A stretch of DNA of 64,000 nt from Janthinobacterium sp. BJB426 (GTDB lineage Bacteria > Pseudomonadota > Gammaproteobacteria > Burkholderiales > Burkholderiaceae_D): positions 26,962 through 90,961 of the forward strand of contig NZ_PDZL01000020.1 of assembly GCF_002735705.1 (NCBI RefSeq), given 5' to 3'. Made by a program: the position numbers and the translations under genes. Under the pieces are notes generated by a model that saw nothing but the letters and a program-made list of their open reading frames with translations, was not told the origin of the DNA and did no database searches. This document shows positions 16,285 to 25,422 of this stretch, in pieces (position 1 is the first letter of the stretch; each line of letters starts with the position of its first letter).

Positions 16285-17340
16285 ATGCCCCATTCCAACG
16301 CCGTATCGACTGCCGCAGCAACGCTCACCCAACGCTCGCGCCGCTGGTTCCTGGCCAGCGCCCTGGCCGCTTCCGCTGCCGCCATGAGCCTGCCGATGGC
16401 CGCCAGCGCCGCCGAACCCGTGGTCTTGCTGAACGCGTCCTACGACGTGATGCGCGAACTGTTCAAGGACGTGAATCCCGCATTTATTGCTGATTGGAAA
16501 GCCAAAACAGGCGAAACCATCACCATCAAGCAATCGCACGGCGGCTCCAGCAAACAGGCGCGCTCCGTCGCCGATGGCCTGGAAGCGTCCGTCGTGACCA
16601 TGAACCAGGCGAATGACATCGATATCCTCGTCGACCGCGGCCTCGTGGTGGCCGACTGGGCCAAGAAATTCCCGAACAATGCGGCGCCGTTTTACTCGAC
16701 CATGGTGTACCTGGTACGCAAAGGCAACCCGAAACACATCAAGGATTGGGATGACCTGGCCAAGCCCGGCATCAAGGTCATCGTGCCGAACCCGAAAACC
16801 TCGGGCAATGGCCGCTACACCTACCTGGCGGCGTGGGGTTATGCCGTGAAAAAAGGCGGCAGCGAAGCGCAGGCGCGCGACCTCGTCACCAAGCTGTTCA
16901 AGAACGTGCCCGTGCTGGACGGCGGCGGCCGCGGCGCCACCACCACCTTCACCCAGCGTGAAATCGGCGACGTGCTGGTGACGTTTGAAAACGAAGTGCA
17001 ACTGGTGCGCGCCGAATTCGGCGACAACTTTGAAGTGGTGTATCCAAGCATCTCCATTTTGGCCGAGTCGCCGGTGGCCGTCGTCGACAAGGTCGTCGAC
17101 CGCCGCGGCATCCGCAAGGAAGCCACGGCCTACCTGCAATACCTGTACTCGGAACCAGGCCAGGAACTGGTCGCCAAGCATTATTTGCGCCCCCGTTCGG
17201 CTGCAGTGGCCAAGAAATACGCGGCCAGCTTCAAGCCGATCACCCTGTTTACCATCGATGACGTCTTTGGCGGCTGGAAACAGGCGCAAAAGAAACACTT
17301 TGACGATGGCGGCGAGTTCGACAAGATTTATCAGAAGTAA
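16285..17340 (+). CDS. sbp: Sulfate ABC transporter substrate-binding protein
   Basis: The 351-residue periplasmic protein binds sulfate or thiosulfate for a CysTWA-type importer. Residues 1-44 form a long signal peptide with an Arg-Arg pair (RSRRWFLASA) ending MAASAAEP. The mature part shows the Sbp signatures LLNASYDVMRELFKDVNPAF, IKQSHGGSSKQARSV, ANDIDILVDRGL, NPKTSGNGRYTYLAAWGYA and TEREIGDVLVTFENE-type text (here TQREIGDVLVTFENE). The transporter membrane and ATPase genes are not in the window, so the gene stands alone. A strong terminator follows 17 bases after the stop. Confidence 0.95.
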   Translation: MPHSNAVSTAAATLTQRSRRWFLASALAASAAAMSLPMAASAAEPVVLLNASYDVMRELFKDVNPAFIADWKAKTGETITIKQSHGGSSKQARSVADGLEASVVTMNQANDIDILVDRGLVVADWAKKFPNNAAPFYSTMVYLVRKGNPKHIKDWDDLAKPGIKVIVPNPKTSGNGRYTYLAAWGYAVKKGGSEAQARDLVTKLFKNVPVLDGGGRGATTTFTQREIGDVLVTFENEVQLVRAEFGDNFEVVYPSISILAESPVAVVDKVVDRRGIRKEATAYLQYLYSEPGQELVAKHYLRPRSAAVAKKYAASFKPITLFTIDDVFGGWKQAQKKHFDDGGEFDKIYQK

Positions 17341-17357
17341 GTTTGCGCCATATCAAC

Positions 17358-17385
17358 AAAAAACCGGGACTTGTCCCGGTTTTTT
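17358..17385 (+). terminator. Rho-independent terminator of sbp
   Basis: CCGGGAC, loop TT, GTCCCGG form a 7-bp stem flanked by six A and six T residues, which extend it by pairing. Located 17 bases after the sbp stop. Confidence 0.9.
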
Positions 17386-17504
17386 CATGTCCGCGCCTGT
17401 TTGCGCATATCGATATGCGCATCGATTCGTGGTCAAAACTCCGCGCGCGCCGTACTCTGGCCTTGTCGCGCCGCATGGCGTATTACGGGCACAAAGGAAA
17501 TATC

Positions 17505-17723
17505 ATGGCTATCTCGGAAGTAAATGTACGCAACCAGTTTCGCGGCAAGATCAAGGAAATCATCTTTGGCCCCGTGGTGTCGGAAGTGGACGTGGAAACG
17601 CCGCACGGCATCGTCACCTCGGTCATCACCTCGCGCTCGATCAAGGATCTGGACTTGAAAGTGGGCAGCGAAGTCATCGCTCTGGTGAAATCGACGGAAG
17701 TGTCGATCGCCAAGATCCAGTAA
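17505..17723 (+). CDS. Molbindin (single TOBE domain molybdate-binding protein)
   Basis: The 72-residue protein MAISEVNVRNQFRGKIKEII and onward is one TOBE/Mop domain. RNQFRGKI, then VVSEVDVETPHGIVTSVITS and KVGSEVIALVKSTEVSIAKI are the molbindin signature. Such proteins form hexamers that store molybdate or tungstate in the cytoplasm. The start at 17505 has AAAGGA eight bases upstream; an in-frame upstream extension runs back through the sbp terminator and is rejected. It lies just after sbp, whose substrate sulfate is an oxyanion analogue of molybdate. Confidence 0.92.
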   Translation: MAISEVNVRNQFRGKIKEIIFGPVVSEVDVETPHGIVTSVITSRSIKDLDLKVGSEVIALVKSTEVSIAKIQ

Positions 17724-17740
17724 GCGTTATCTGCCCACTG

Positions 17741-17777
17741 ACGCCGCGCCCCTTGCCATCCGGCAGCGGCGCGGCGT
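17741..17777. terminator. Long GC hairpin between convergent genes
   Basis: ACGCCGCGCC and GGCGCGGCGT give a perfect 10-bp stem; the loop contains an inner TGCC/GGCA pairing. It sits between the molbindin and DsrE-like stops and could terminate both, although the T-run is only three bases on the plus strand. Confidence 0.5.
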
Positions 17778-17782
17778 TTGCA

Positions 17783-18211
17783 TCAGGGCTTGATATACGC
17801 ATACCCTTCCTGCCACTGCAAGCGGCTCAACTCGGCCACGCCCGAGGGCACGATGATGGCTTCGGGCAGCACACGCTGGCGGTCGATGTTGCGTCCTTGC
17901 AAGGTGTTATTGCAAACGCGAAAGCTCACGCCACGCTTGGCCAGCTCGCGCACCACTGCGTCATACGGATTGCCATTCTTGTCGATGGCGCCATCGAGCA
18001 GAAAATCGATGCCGGGGCCATGCGCGACGAGCACGATGGTGGCTTGGGGGCTGGCGTCCAGGTGATTGCGGATGTTTTTCAGCGCAGCCGTGGCATTGCT
18101 GGCGTCATTGACGTGATACACCACCTTTTCCTCCTTCTGCGCTGCCGTGGCGGCGGTGCAAGCGAGCAAGGAAAGAAGGATGGCGGAGAACCAGCGGCGC
18201 AAGATTGTCAT
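17783..18211 (-). CDS. Periplasmic DsrE/DsrF-like protein
   Basis: The 142-residue protein has a Sec signal (RRWFSAILLSLLACTAATAA, residues 4-24) and a single DsrE-like domain: VVYHVNDASNATAALKNIRN, TIVLVAHGPGIDFLLDGA, VRELAKRGVSFRVCNNTLQG and VPSGVAELSRLQWQEGYAYI. One Cys (in RVCNNTL) lies at the position of the conserved sulfur-handling cysteine of the family. Small secreted members are common near sulfur-metabolism genes in betaproteobacteria, and sbp is nearby, but a sulfur role is inference. It is followed upstream by the two-component pair, in the same direction, 43 bases apart. Confidence 0.82.
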   Translation of the reverse strand: MTILRRWFSAILLSLLACTAATAAQKEEKVVYHVNDASNATAALKNIRNHLDASPQATIVLVAHGPGIDFLLDGAIDKNGNPYDAVVRELAKRGVSFRVCNNTLQGRNIDRQRVLPEAIIVPSGVAELSRLQWQEGYAYIKP

Positions 18212-18254
18212 GAGATGTCCATTTCAGTGGCAGATTAAAAACATTGCCATCATA

Positions 18255-19004
18255 TCAATCTCTGAACAAATACGTAAACGTGCGGCTGACGGGCAGCTTT
18301 TCCGTGCTGCCGCGCAGCAGCACCTGCATGCGTTCGGCATCGATGCGCTCGGCCGCCTCGATGGCTTTCACGTTGACCATGGTGCCACGGTGGATTTGCC
18401 AGAACTGTTCCGGATCGAGGCCGCCCAGCAAATCCTTCAACGGCGTGCGCACCAGCGCCTCCGAGCCGGCCAGCACCACACGCGTGTATTTTGTGTCGGC
18501 CTGGAAGAACAGCACGTCATTGATGTCGATCAAACGGATCTGCTTGCCCACGCTGGCCCTGATCCATTTCAATTTTTCGCGCGGCGGCGCCGGCAGCGCC
18601 GCGCGCAGCGATTGCAATAAATTCGCCATGTCGGCCGGCTGGGCGCCGAGCTTGTCGCGCAGCCGGGCCAGCGCCCGCTGCAGCCGCTCGGCCTGTACGG
18701 GTTTCAACAGGTAGTCGACGGCGCCCGCGTCGAAGGCATCGACAGCGTACTGGTCGTAGGCCGTGACGAACACGACGTGGGCGCGCTTGCCGATGCGCTC
18801 GGCCACTTCCAGGCCCGACAGGCCAGGCATGCGGATGTCGAGGAAGACCACGTCCGGCTCATGTTCGAGAAAACCGTCCCAGGCATCGTTGCCGTTTTCC
18901 GCCACCAGCACGATGCGCGCCTCGGGCCAGGCCAGCGCCAGCATCGTTTGCAGGCGTTCGCGCATCAGGGGTTCGTCCTCGGCGATCAGGATGGTGGCAT
19001 TCAT
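18255..19004 (-). CDS. LytTR-family response regulator
   Basis: The 249-residue protein has an N-terminal receiver domain (about 1-120) with acidic pocket EDEP, phospho-acceptor Asp56 in DVVFLDIRMPG, Thr in VFVTAYD and Lys in LLKPVQ. The C-terminal LytTR DNA-binding domain covers about 143-245 (IRASVGKQIRLIDINDVLFF, then VVLAGSEALVRTPLKDLL and FWQIHRGTMVNVKAIEAAER). It belongs to the LytR/AlgR/YehT type. The start overlaps the stop of the upstream kinase gene by four bases, so the pair is coupled. Targets unknown. Confidence 0.94.
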   Translation of the reverse strand: MNATILIAEDEPLMRERLQTMLALAWPEARIVLVAENGNDAWDGFLEHEPDVVFLDIRMPGLSGLEVAERIGKRAHVVFVTAYDQYAVDAFDAGAVDYLLKPVQAERLQRALARLRDKLGAQPADMANLLQSLRAALPAPPREKLKWIRASVGKQIRLIDINDVLFFQADTKYTRVVLAGSEALVRTPLKDLLGGLDPEQFWQIHRGTMVNVKAIEAAERIDAERMQVLLRGSTEKLPVSRTFTYLFRD

Positions 19005-20245
19005 GCGGCAAGTTCCTTGGTATTCATCGGCAATACGATCTCGGCGAGCACGCCCTCGTCCTCGCCATTTTGCACGTGCAGGCTGGCAGCGGCTGCGGCC
19101 AGCTGCAGCCGGCGGCGCACATTCTCCAGGCCCAGGCCGCCTCCGGGCGCACTCGCGGCGCCCAGGCCCACACCGCTATCCTGCACGCGCAAGCGCATGG
19201 CGCCGTCCGCGTCCAGCAGGGCCGAGACGGCGATCTCGCCGCCCCGCAGCGATGGCTCGATGCCATGCTTGATGGCGTTTTCCACCAGGGTCAGCAAGAT
19301 CATGCTGGGCACTTGCATCTGCGCCAGGCCGGGCGGCAAATCGAGGCGGAAGGACAGGCGCGTGCCCATGCGTACCTGCATCACTTGCAGATACGCTTGC
19401 ACCACGTCGAATTCCGTTTGCAGGGGCACCTGGTCGGCGCGCATCTCGGCCAGGCTGGCGCGCAAGAAGGCGATCAGGTTGGCCGTCAGCGCGGCCGCCT
19501 GCACCGCCCCGCTGGCGCCCTGCTCGGCCAGCTGCTGCACGGCGCCCAGGGTGTTGAACAGGAAATGCGGTTCGATCTGCGCGCGCAGCAAACGCAGCTG
19601 CGATTCGCTCAGCTCGCGCGCCAGACGGTCGCGCTCGGCATCCTGCTGCAGCTGCAGGGCCAGCGCCTCGTACTGGCGGTTGCGCCACAGAACGACGATG
19701 GTCATCGGTATCATGTAGACCAGCCCGGCCGTCAGCGCGGCCCAGCCGCCCACGCGCGCACCGCGCTCGATGGCCACGCCGATGGAACTATTACCTTCCA
19801 GTATGGCGCGCAGCACGCCAATCGCCACACCGCCCAAGGCCGGCACCAGCAGTAGCAGCAGCAGCGTCTTGAACTTCTTTTGCGCCAGCTTGCGGTAATT
19901 GAACCAGACCCCCAGCACGCCCCAGGCCATCGCCAGGCCGAGCACATTGCTGAGCACCACGGCCTTGGTCCAGCCCACCTTGTCGGGCAGCAGCAGGTGC
20001 AGCACAACGCCGATGATACTGAACAACAGCACCAGCCTGGCTGCCGCCAGGTAAAAGCCGGCGCCTCGGTACTTGAGCATGAAGGCGTGGAATTGCTGGC
20101 GCTCGATCGGCGTCAGGGTGACGAGGCGCAACGCCACCCAGCGCCGCCAGCCATGCGGCAACTGGGCCGCCGTGTCCGGATGCGCGAGCACCCTGAGGGT
20201 TTCATCGTCGTAACAGCGATACCATCCCGCAAATTTTTTCCACAT
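19001..20245 (-). CDS. LytS/YehU-type sensor histidine kinase
   Basis: The 414-residue membrane kinase begins with about 70 soluble residues, then about four hydrophobic segments (for example LVLLFSIIGVVLHLLLPDKV and TLLLLLLVPALGGVAIGVLR). The His_kinase domain follows with phospho-acceptor motif QIEPHFLFNTLGAVQQLAEQ and the ATPase motifs LTLVENAIKHGIEP and GLGLENVRRRLQ. The start at 20245 is chosen because AAGGAG lies nine bases upstream; an ATG eight codons earlier has none. It probably phosphorylates the LytTR regulator that overlaps its 3' end. The signal sensed is unknown. Confidence 0.92.
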   Translation of the reverse strand: MWKKFAGWYRCYDDETLRVLAHPDTAAQLPHGWRRWVALRLVTLTPIERQQFHAFMLKYRGAGFYLAAARLVLLFSIIGVVLHLLLPDKVGWTKAVVLSNVLGLAMAWGVLGVWFNYRKLAQKKFKTLLLLLLVPALGGVAIGVLRAILEGNSSIGVAIERGARVGGWAALTAGLVYMIPMTIVVLWRNRQYEALALQLQQDAERDRLARELSESQLRLLRAQIEPHFLFNTLGAVQQLAEQGASGAVQAAALTANLIAFLRASLAEMRADQVPLQTEFDVVQAYLQVMQVRMGTRLSFRLDLPPGLAQMQVPSMILLTLVENAIKHGIEPSLRGGEIAVSALLDADGAMRLRVQDSGVGLGAASAPGGGLGLENVRRRLQLAAAAASLHVQNGEDEGVLAEIVLPMNTKELAA

Positions 20246-20661
20246 GCTGCGTTCTCCTTGTCGTCTCAATCAGGCATGAACGCAGTCTACGGCGCCCTTG
20301 TTGCAGGGCATAGCGTGGGGCGACGAAGCACGAAGCGACAGGCATCAGCGACGAAACGCGCGGCGCCTGCCGGACCATGGCTGCCAATATTGCTGAAATA
20401 ATACGAAGTTTCCAAGACGAAATCAATAATCGCGCAACAATTTTCACTACGGCAAGATTAGCCCCATTTATTTGCCAAATTGGCCGCAACGCCGCTTGTC
20501 ACGGGCTTATACCGTAGACATCGCTTGATCTTTAATGGTATTGTTTAAGCTTGGCAAATATTGCCTCCGAGATACACGCCGCGTCCCCGCGCGGCCCGTT
20601 TCCGGATTTGCGCGCAGCGCCCACGATGGCGCCCCAAAACTGCTTTCCCACATACAATCCC
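20246..20661. other. 416-base intergenic region between kinase and pbpG
   Basis: No gene is supported; an open frame does extend upstream of pbpG to 20551 but lacks a signal peptide and ribosome binding site. Two similar inverted repeats occur: GCCAAATTGGC (20474-20484) and GGCAAATATTGCC (20553-20565). They lie 178 and 97 bases before the pbpG ATG and may be binding sites of one regulator. Promoters for both divergent genes must lie here, but I see no clear consensus. Confidence 0.5.
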
Positions 20662-21540
20662 ATGCTCAAAAAAATGTTCGCCGCGGTGCTGATGACGCTT
20701 TCGACAGCGGCCATCGCCGTGCCCTTCGGTTCCCAGTCGATACTGGTGGTCGAAGACGGCACAGGCAAAGTCTTGCTTGAAAAAAATTCCAACGTGGTGG
20801 TACCCATCGCCTCGCTGACCAAACTCATGACGGCCATGGTCGTGCTCGACTCCAAGGCGAATATGCAGGAAGAGATCAGCATCGACCGCGAGGATGTCGA
20901 CACCCTGAAACACAGCACCTCGCGCGTGCCCGTGGGCGCCACCCTGAGCCGCCACGACGTGCTGCAACTGGCGCTGATGTCATCCGACAACCGCGCCGCC
21001 GCCTCGCTGGCGCGCACCTTCCCCGGCGGCCCGACCGCGTTTGCCGTGGCCGTCAACGCCAAGATCAAGGCCCTGGGCATGCGCCAGACCGTGATCGAAG
21101 AGCCGACGGGCCTGTCGCCGAACAATCAGTCGACGGCGGCGGATCTCGTCAAAATGGCCGTGGCCGCCTCGCGCTACCCGGAAATCAGCCGCATCACGAC
21201 GGACTCGAAGGACATCATCCAGATCAAGGGCCGCGACGTGGAATACCACAACACGAACCGCCTGGTGGGCGCCAAGGGCTGGGATATCGGCCTGTCGAAA
21301 ACGGGCTATACGAATGAAGCGGGCCGCTGCCTGATCATGCGCATCAAGTCGGCCGGCAAGTTCGCCACCATGATCCTGCTCAACGCGCGCGCCAATTCCG
21401 TGCGCGCCATGGACGCCGTCAACATCCGCCGCATGCTTGCGGCCGAGAACGGCATCGAAGAACCGAAAGTGATGCGCGCCTCGGTCAGCCGGCACAAGAA
21501 GGCGCCGGCGAAACCTGGTAAACGCCGCCGCGCCCGCTGA
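20662..21540 (+). CDS. pbpG: D-alanyl-D-alanine endopeptidase (PBP7-like)
   Basis: The 292-residue periplasmic serine hydrolase trims murein cross-links. Starting at 20662 gives a signal peptide (MLKKMFAAVLMTLSTAAIAV). Active-site motifs of class C low-mass penicillin-binding proteins are intact: S51-L-T-K54 (IASLTKLMTAM), S108-D-N (LMSSDNRAAASLA) and KTG (LSKTGYTNEAGRC). The C-terminus is strongly basic (KKAPAKPGKRRRAR), unlike E. coli PBP7, and may bind murein or the membrane surface. The start has no obvious ribosome binding site. It converges on the DMT transporter gene with no gap. Confidence 0.92.
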   Translation: MLKKMFAAVLMTLSTAAIAVPFGSQSILVVEDGTGKVLLEKNSNVVVPIASLTKLMTAMVVLDSKANMQEEISIDREDVDTLKHSTSRVPVGATLSRHDVLQLALMSSDNRAAASLARTFPGGPTAFAVAVNAKIKALGMRQTVIEEPTGLSPNNQSTAADLVKMAVAASRYPEISRITTDSKDIIQIKGRDVEYHNTNRLVGAKGWDIGLSKTGYTNEAGRCLIMRIKSAGKFATMILLNARANSVRAMDAVNIRRMLAAENGIEEPKVMRASVSRHKKAPAKPGKRRRAR

Positions 21541-22473
21541 TTATTTCGCTTGCCGGTTGGTCATCACCACGCCGGCAATCGTCACCGCGCCGCCCACCAG
21601 CATCGAAACCAGCACGGGTTCGCCCAACAGCACTGCCGCCAGCACGATGCCGAATACGGGCACGAGGTTGTTGAACACGGCCGTGCGCGACGGACCCAGC
21701 GCTTTCACGCCCTCGTAATACCAGACAAAGCCGATTACCGTGCCGAACACGCCCAGGTAGCCGATGGCGGCCCACACTTGCCAGCCAAAGCTGTGCCATG
21801 GCACGTTCGGGAATTCCACCACCGCGCCCACCAGCAAAAAGGCCAGGCCCCACATCGACGCATACGTGGTGGCGGCAATCGGGCTCAAGCCCTTCAGCGC
21901 GACCCGGCCGATCAGGGTGTAGGCGGCCCAGCTGGAAATACCGCAAAACATGAACACTTCGCCCATGCCGATGCCGCCGCCCGTGCCATGCAGCACGCCG
22001 GCCAAGTCGCCGCGCGTGATGACGATGGCCGTGCCGCAAAACGCCAGCATGATGCCCAGCCACTTGAAGGAACCGAGCCGTTCGCGGAACAGGAAGGCCG
22101 AGGCCAGCGCCGTGACGATCGGGTTCAGGGCCACGAACAGAGCCGTGCGCCCCGCCGGCATGCGCGACAGGGCCGCCAGGAAGCACAGGTTGTACAGAAA
22201 GATGCCCGTCAGGCCAAGCGCGGCCGTCGTCATCAGCTGCTTGCGGTCCAGGCGCGGCAAGCCGCCTTCGAGTTTCCACGCCAGCACGAGCAGCAACAGC
22301 ACGGCCACGCCGAAGCGTCCGCTGGCCGCCGTCATCGGAGGCATCTGCTGCGCCAGCACGCGGCCGGCGATAAAGGTACCGCCCCAGAACAGGGCGACGA
22401 AAATCAGTTTGAGATAGACGAGCGGCGATTGCACGGAAGGCAAGGCGGCGGAAGGTATGGCGGTAGTGCGCAT
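21541..22473 (-). CDS. DMT superfamily (EamA) transporter
   Basis: The 310-residue membrane protein has ten predicted helices in two EamA repeats. The first repeat starts LKLIFVALFWGGTFIAGRVL and ends with FLAALSRMPAGRTALFVALN, the second covers SSWAAYTLIGRVALKGLSPI to GAVTIAGVVMTNRQAK. EamA proteins usually export amino acids or metabolites; the substrate is not predictable. The start at 22473 has AGGA upstream; a longer in-frame start 30 codons earlier runs through the putative operator and is rejected. It is divergent from a LysR gene, a frequent arrangement for regulator and exporter. Confidence 0.9.
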   Translation of the reverse strand: MRTTAIPSAALPSVQSPLVYLKLIFVALFWGGTFIAGRVLAQQMPPMTAASGRFGVAVLLLLVLAWKLEGGLPRLDRKQLMTTAALGLTGIFLYNLCFLAALSRMPAGRTALFVALNPIVTALASAFLFRERLGSFKWLGIMLAFCGTAIVITRGDLAGVLHGTGGGIGMGEVFMFCGISSWAAYTLIGRVALKGLSPIAATTYASMWGLAFLLVGAVVEFPNVPWHSFGWQVWAAIGYLGVFGTVIGFVWYYEGVKALGPSRTAVFNNLVPVFGIVLAAVLLGEPVLVSMLVGGAVTIAGVVMTNRQAK

Positions 22474-22494
22474 GGAAAGTCCTATGATATCGCT

Positions 22495-22514
22495 TGTACA
22501 GCGGACGCTGTACA
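22495..22514. promoter_or_regulatory. 20-bp inverted repeat in the DMT/LysR divergent promoter
   Basis: TGTACAGCGGACGCTGTACA has 9-bp perfect arms with a 2-base centre. It lies 22 bases before the DMT start, where a repressor would block transcription or initiation. A TetR- or GntR-type operator is possible; the protein is not identified. Confidence 0.6.
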
Positions 22515-22536
22515 TATATATTAATACTAATATTAA

Positions 22537-22552
22537 CTCATGAAATAATGAG
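22537..22552. promoter_or_regulatory. Candidate LysR-type binding site
   Basis: CTCAT-N6-ATGAG, an interrupted dyad with A/T-rich flanks, lies 31 bases before the LysR start and on the opposite side of the gap from the other repeat. This fits autoregulation by the adjacent LysR protein; it is position-based inference. Confidence 0.4.
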
Positions 22553-22582
22553 CAAATACTCATATCTCAAAGAAACCACACC

Positions 22583-23482
22583 ATGACCTTCACGCAACTG
22601 GAAATCTTTACCCTGGTAGCCGAACTGCACGGTTTTTCCGCCGCCGCCGCGCAGCTGGGCATCAGCCAGTCAGCCGTCTCGCATGCCTTGAAAGCGCTGG
22701 AAAAGGAGATGGGCGTTGACCTCATCGTGCGCCACCAGGCCTCGGCCGAACTGACCGATGTGGGCCGCCAACTGCTCGTGCGTGCGCGCGAAATCCTCGG
22801 TTTGTCGGAAGCCATGCGCCAGGAAGCGGCCGACGTGCTGGGCCAGCGCCAGGGCACCCTGCGCATCGGCTCCTTCGGCCCGACGTCGTCGTTGAATCTG
22901 CTGCCGGCCATCACGGCGCAATTTCGCCTGCGCTATCCGGGCATCGACCTGCGCATCGACGAGGGCGCAGACCATGAAGTGGTGCAGTGGATACGCGAAC
23001 GCAGGGTCGACGTCGGCTTCGTCGTGCTGCCCGACGAGCGTTTCGATACGGCGCCGCTGGTGGAAGACCAGATGATGGCGCTGGTGCCGCGCAGCCATGC
23101 GCTGGCCAGCGAAACGTCCATCACCCTGGCGCAGTTGTGCGAAGGTCCGTTCATCATGTCCGAAGCGGGATGCGCCTGCCTGATCGAACCGCTGTTCGCC
23201 AACGCGGGCTTGCAGCCGAACGTGCCCTACCGCATCAGCCAGGTGATCACCATCCTCGACATGGTCAGCCGCGGCGACGGCCTGTCCATCGTGGCCGAAC
23301 TGGCCCTGCCGCAGCGCCTGCGCGAACAGTATCCGGAGCTGGTCGCCCTGCCGTTAAACCCGCCCGTCAGCCGCAAGGTGGGCCTGGCCGTGCGCGACCG
23401 GCGCCAGAACACGCCCGCCACCAACGCTTTTTTCGAGGTGGCGAAACAGATGGCGCCGACCCTGGCGCCCCGCCGCGCTTGA
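22583..23482 (+). CDS. LysR-family transcriptional regulator
   Basis: The 299-residue regulator has an N-terminal winged helix (MTFTQLEIFTLVAELHGFSA, then AAAQLGISQSAVSHALKALE) and an effector domain (about 90-290: GTLRIGSFGPTSSLNLLPAI, then DLRIDEGADHEVVQWIRERR). The Cys-containing stretch SEAGCACLIEPLF in the effector domain is unusual in the family. It is divergent from the DMT exporter and so is its likely regulator. The stop lies 14 bases from the convergent chemoreceptor stop. Confidence 0.93.
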   Translation: MTFTQLEIFTLVAELHGFSAAAAQLGISQSAVSHALKALEKEMGVDLIVRHQASAELTDVGRQLLVRAREILGLSEAMRQEAADVLGQRQGTLRIGSFGPTSSLNLLPAITAQFRLRYPGIDLRIDEGADHEVVQWIRERRVDVGFVVLPDERFDTAPLVEDQMMALVPRSHALASETSITLAQLCEGPFIMSEAGCACLIEPLFANAGLQPNVPYRISQVITILDMVSRGDGLSIVAELALPQRLREQYPELVALPLNPPVSRKVGLAVRDRRQNTPATNAFFEVAKQMAPTLAPRRA

Positions 23483-23496
23483 AAGTCCAAAAGAGC

Positions 23497-25422
23497 TTAA
23501 AACGTCTCCCACTCTTCGCTGCGCTCCGGCCTGGCGACGGGCACCGTTGCGGGACGGCTGGCGATGCGCGGCGCAATCGATGCGCGCGCCGCGGGCCTTG
23601 CCGGCGGTTGCTGCGGCGCCTGCCCGTCATCGAGCTTGAACACGCCCACCACCTGCGCCAGGGTGCTGGCCTGGTCTTGCAGGCTTTCCGCCGCGGCGGC
23701 CGCCTCTTCCACCAGGGCCGCGTTCTGCTGCGTCACCTGGTCCATCTGCGCAATCGCCTGGTTCACCTGCTCGATGCCCGAGCTTTGCTCTGCGCTGGCC
23801 GCCGTGATCTCACCCATGATGTCCGTTACACGGCGCACGCTGTCGACGATTTCCTGCATCGTCGCGCCAGCCTCGTCGACCAGGCGCGCGCCCGAGTCCA
23901 CCTTGCCCACCGAATCGTCGATCAGCAGCTTGATTTCCTTCGCTGCGCCAGCGGATCTTTGAGCCAGATTACGCACCTCCGTCGCCACCACGGCAAAGCC
24001 GCGTCCCTGCTCGCCCGCGCGTGCCGCTTCCACGGCCGCATTCAAGGCCAGGATATTCGTCTGGAAGGCGATGCCGTCGATGACGCTGATGATGTCGACG
24101 ATCTTCTTCGACGAGTCGTTGATCGAGGCCATGGTATCGACCACCTGTGCCACCACTTGCCCGCCCTTGCTGGCCACGCCGGACGCCGATTGCGCCATCT
24201 GATTGGCCTGGCGCGCATTGTCGGCATTCTGTTTCACCGTGCTGGTCAGCTCTTCCATCGAGGCTGCCGTCTCTTCCAGCGAACTGGCTTGCTGTTCCGT
24301 GCGCGATGACAGGTCCTGGTTGCCGGCGGCGATTTCCGATGACGAGACTTTCACCGATTCGCTGGCCGTGCGGATTTTTACGAGCACGGCGGCGATCTTG
24401 TCGATGAAGCGGTTGAAGGCGCCGGCGATCTGCGCCAGTTCATCCACGCCGGAAGCGTCGAGGCGGCGCGTCAGGTCGCCCTCGCCCGAGGCGATGTCGT
24501 CGAGCGCGTCGCGCACCAGTTCCAGGCGCTTGAGCATCCTGAACACCAGCAGCGACAGCAGCAGCGCCGCCAGCCCGGTCAGCAACGCGGCCGTGACGGT
24601 GGCCGTCGTCAGCATCGTCTGCAAGGCTTGCATGGCTTCCTGCTGGTCCAGCACCACGGCCAGCAGCCAGTCGGTGCCCGCCACGCGCGTGACATACAGC
24701 TTGCCGTCACGCTCATCGAGGCGCACGGCATCGCTCGTGCGCGTGCTTTCCAGGCGGTTGACCTGCGCGGCCGACAGCGACGCATCGAGTTTCGTCACCG
24801 GCTGCAGGCTCAGGTCCTTGTTCGCGTGGGCGATGATGGTGCCGCTCTGGTCGACGAGGAAGGCAAAGCTGTGCGGCGTCGGCTTGATCGCCACCACGTT
24901 GGCGATCACCGTATCGAGCAGCACGTCCGCGCCCGCCACGCCCAGCAGCGCCTCTTTCGGGCCGACGGGCGCCGTGAACGACACCACCAGCTTGTGGCTG
25001 GCCGCGTCCACGTACGGCGGCGTGAGCATCGGCACGCCCGCCTTGACGGTGTCCGTGTACCAGGCGCGCGCCGTGGGATCGAAATCGGCCGGACGGCCCG
25101 GATGGGTAAACACGGAGCGTTTGTCCGCGTAGCCGATGAACACTTCCGCGAAATCGCCGGCCTTTTCCGCGATCTGGAAAGCGCGCAGCGGGTCCGGCGT
25201 CTCTGCCGACATGACGACGGACGCCATGACCTTTTTCTTGCCATCGACCCATTGCGCCAGCACGGCCGACTGGCTGTGCAACAACTGCTGCATCTGCTGG
25301 TCCGACGACGCCAGCATGCTGCTGCGCGTGGTGATGTAATTGGCGACCGAGAGGGCCAGCATGGACAGCACGACGATGGCCACGCAAATGAGCACCAGCC
25401 GCGTGCGAAGGGAAGACAACAT
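23497..25422 (-). CDS. Methyl-accepting chemotaxis protein (dCache type)
   Basis: The 641-residue receptor has a short N-terminal anchor ([20 protein letters not shown]), a periplasmic dCache ligand domain (about 35-270; [36 protein letters not shown]), a second membrane helix (about 280-300), HAMP (about 300-355) and a cytoplasmic signalling domain with the hairpin tip [20 protein letters not shown]. The C-terminus ends EEWETF, matching the xWExF pentapeptide that tethers CheR and CheB. A dCache domain of this type often binds amino acids or organic acids. The ribosome binding site is AGGAG. Flagellar genes occur earlier in the window. Confidence 0.95.
   Translation of the reverse strand: MLSSLRTRLVLICVAIVVLSMLALSVANYITTRSSMLASSDQQMQQLLHSQSAVLAQWVDGKKKVMASVVMSAETPDPLRAFQIAEKAGDFAEVFIGYADKRSVFTHPGRPADFDPTARAWYTDTVKAGVPMLTPPYVDAASHKLVVSFTAPVGPKEALLGVAGADVLLDTVIANVVAIKPTPHSFAFLVDQSGTIIAHANKDLSLQPVTKLDASLSAAQVNRLESTRTSDAVRLDERDGKLYVTRVAGTDWLLAVVLDQQEAMQALQTMLTTATVTAALLTGLAALLLSLLVFRMLKRLELVRDALDDIASGEGDLTRRLDASGVDELAQIAGAFNRFIDKIAAVLVKIRTASESVKVSSSEIAAGNQDLSSRTEQQASSLEETAASMEELTSTVKQNADNARQANQMAQSASGVASKGGQVVAQVVDTMASINDSSKKIVDIISVIDGIAFQTNILALNAAVEAARAGEQGRGFAVVATEVRNLAQRSAGAAKEIKLLIDDSVGKVDSGARLVDEAGATMQEIVDSVRRVTDIMGEITAASAEQSSGIEQVNQAIAQMDQVTQQNAALVEEAAAAAESLQDQASTLAQVVGVFKLDDGQAPQQPPARPAARASIAPRIASRPATVPVARPERSEEWETF

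Noticed and set aside
17343..17504. Molbindin start at 17343 (TTG).
   Set aside because: The extension includes the sbp terminator and unrelated sequence; the TOBE domain starts at 17505 with its own AAAGGA site.
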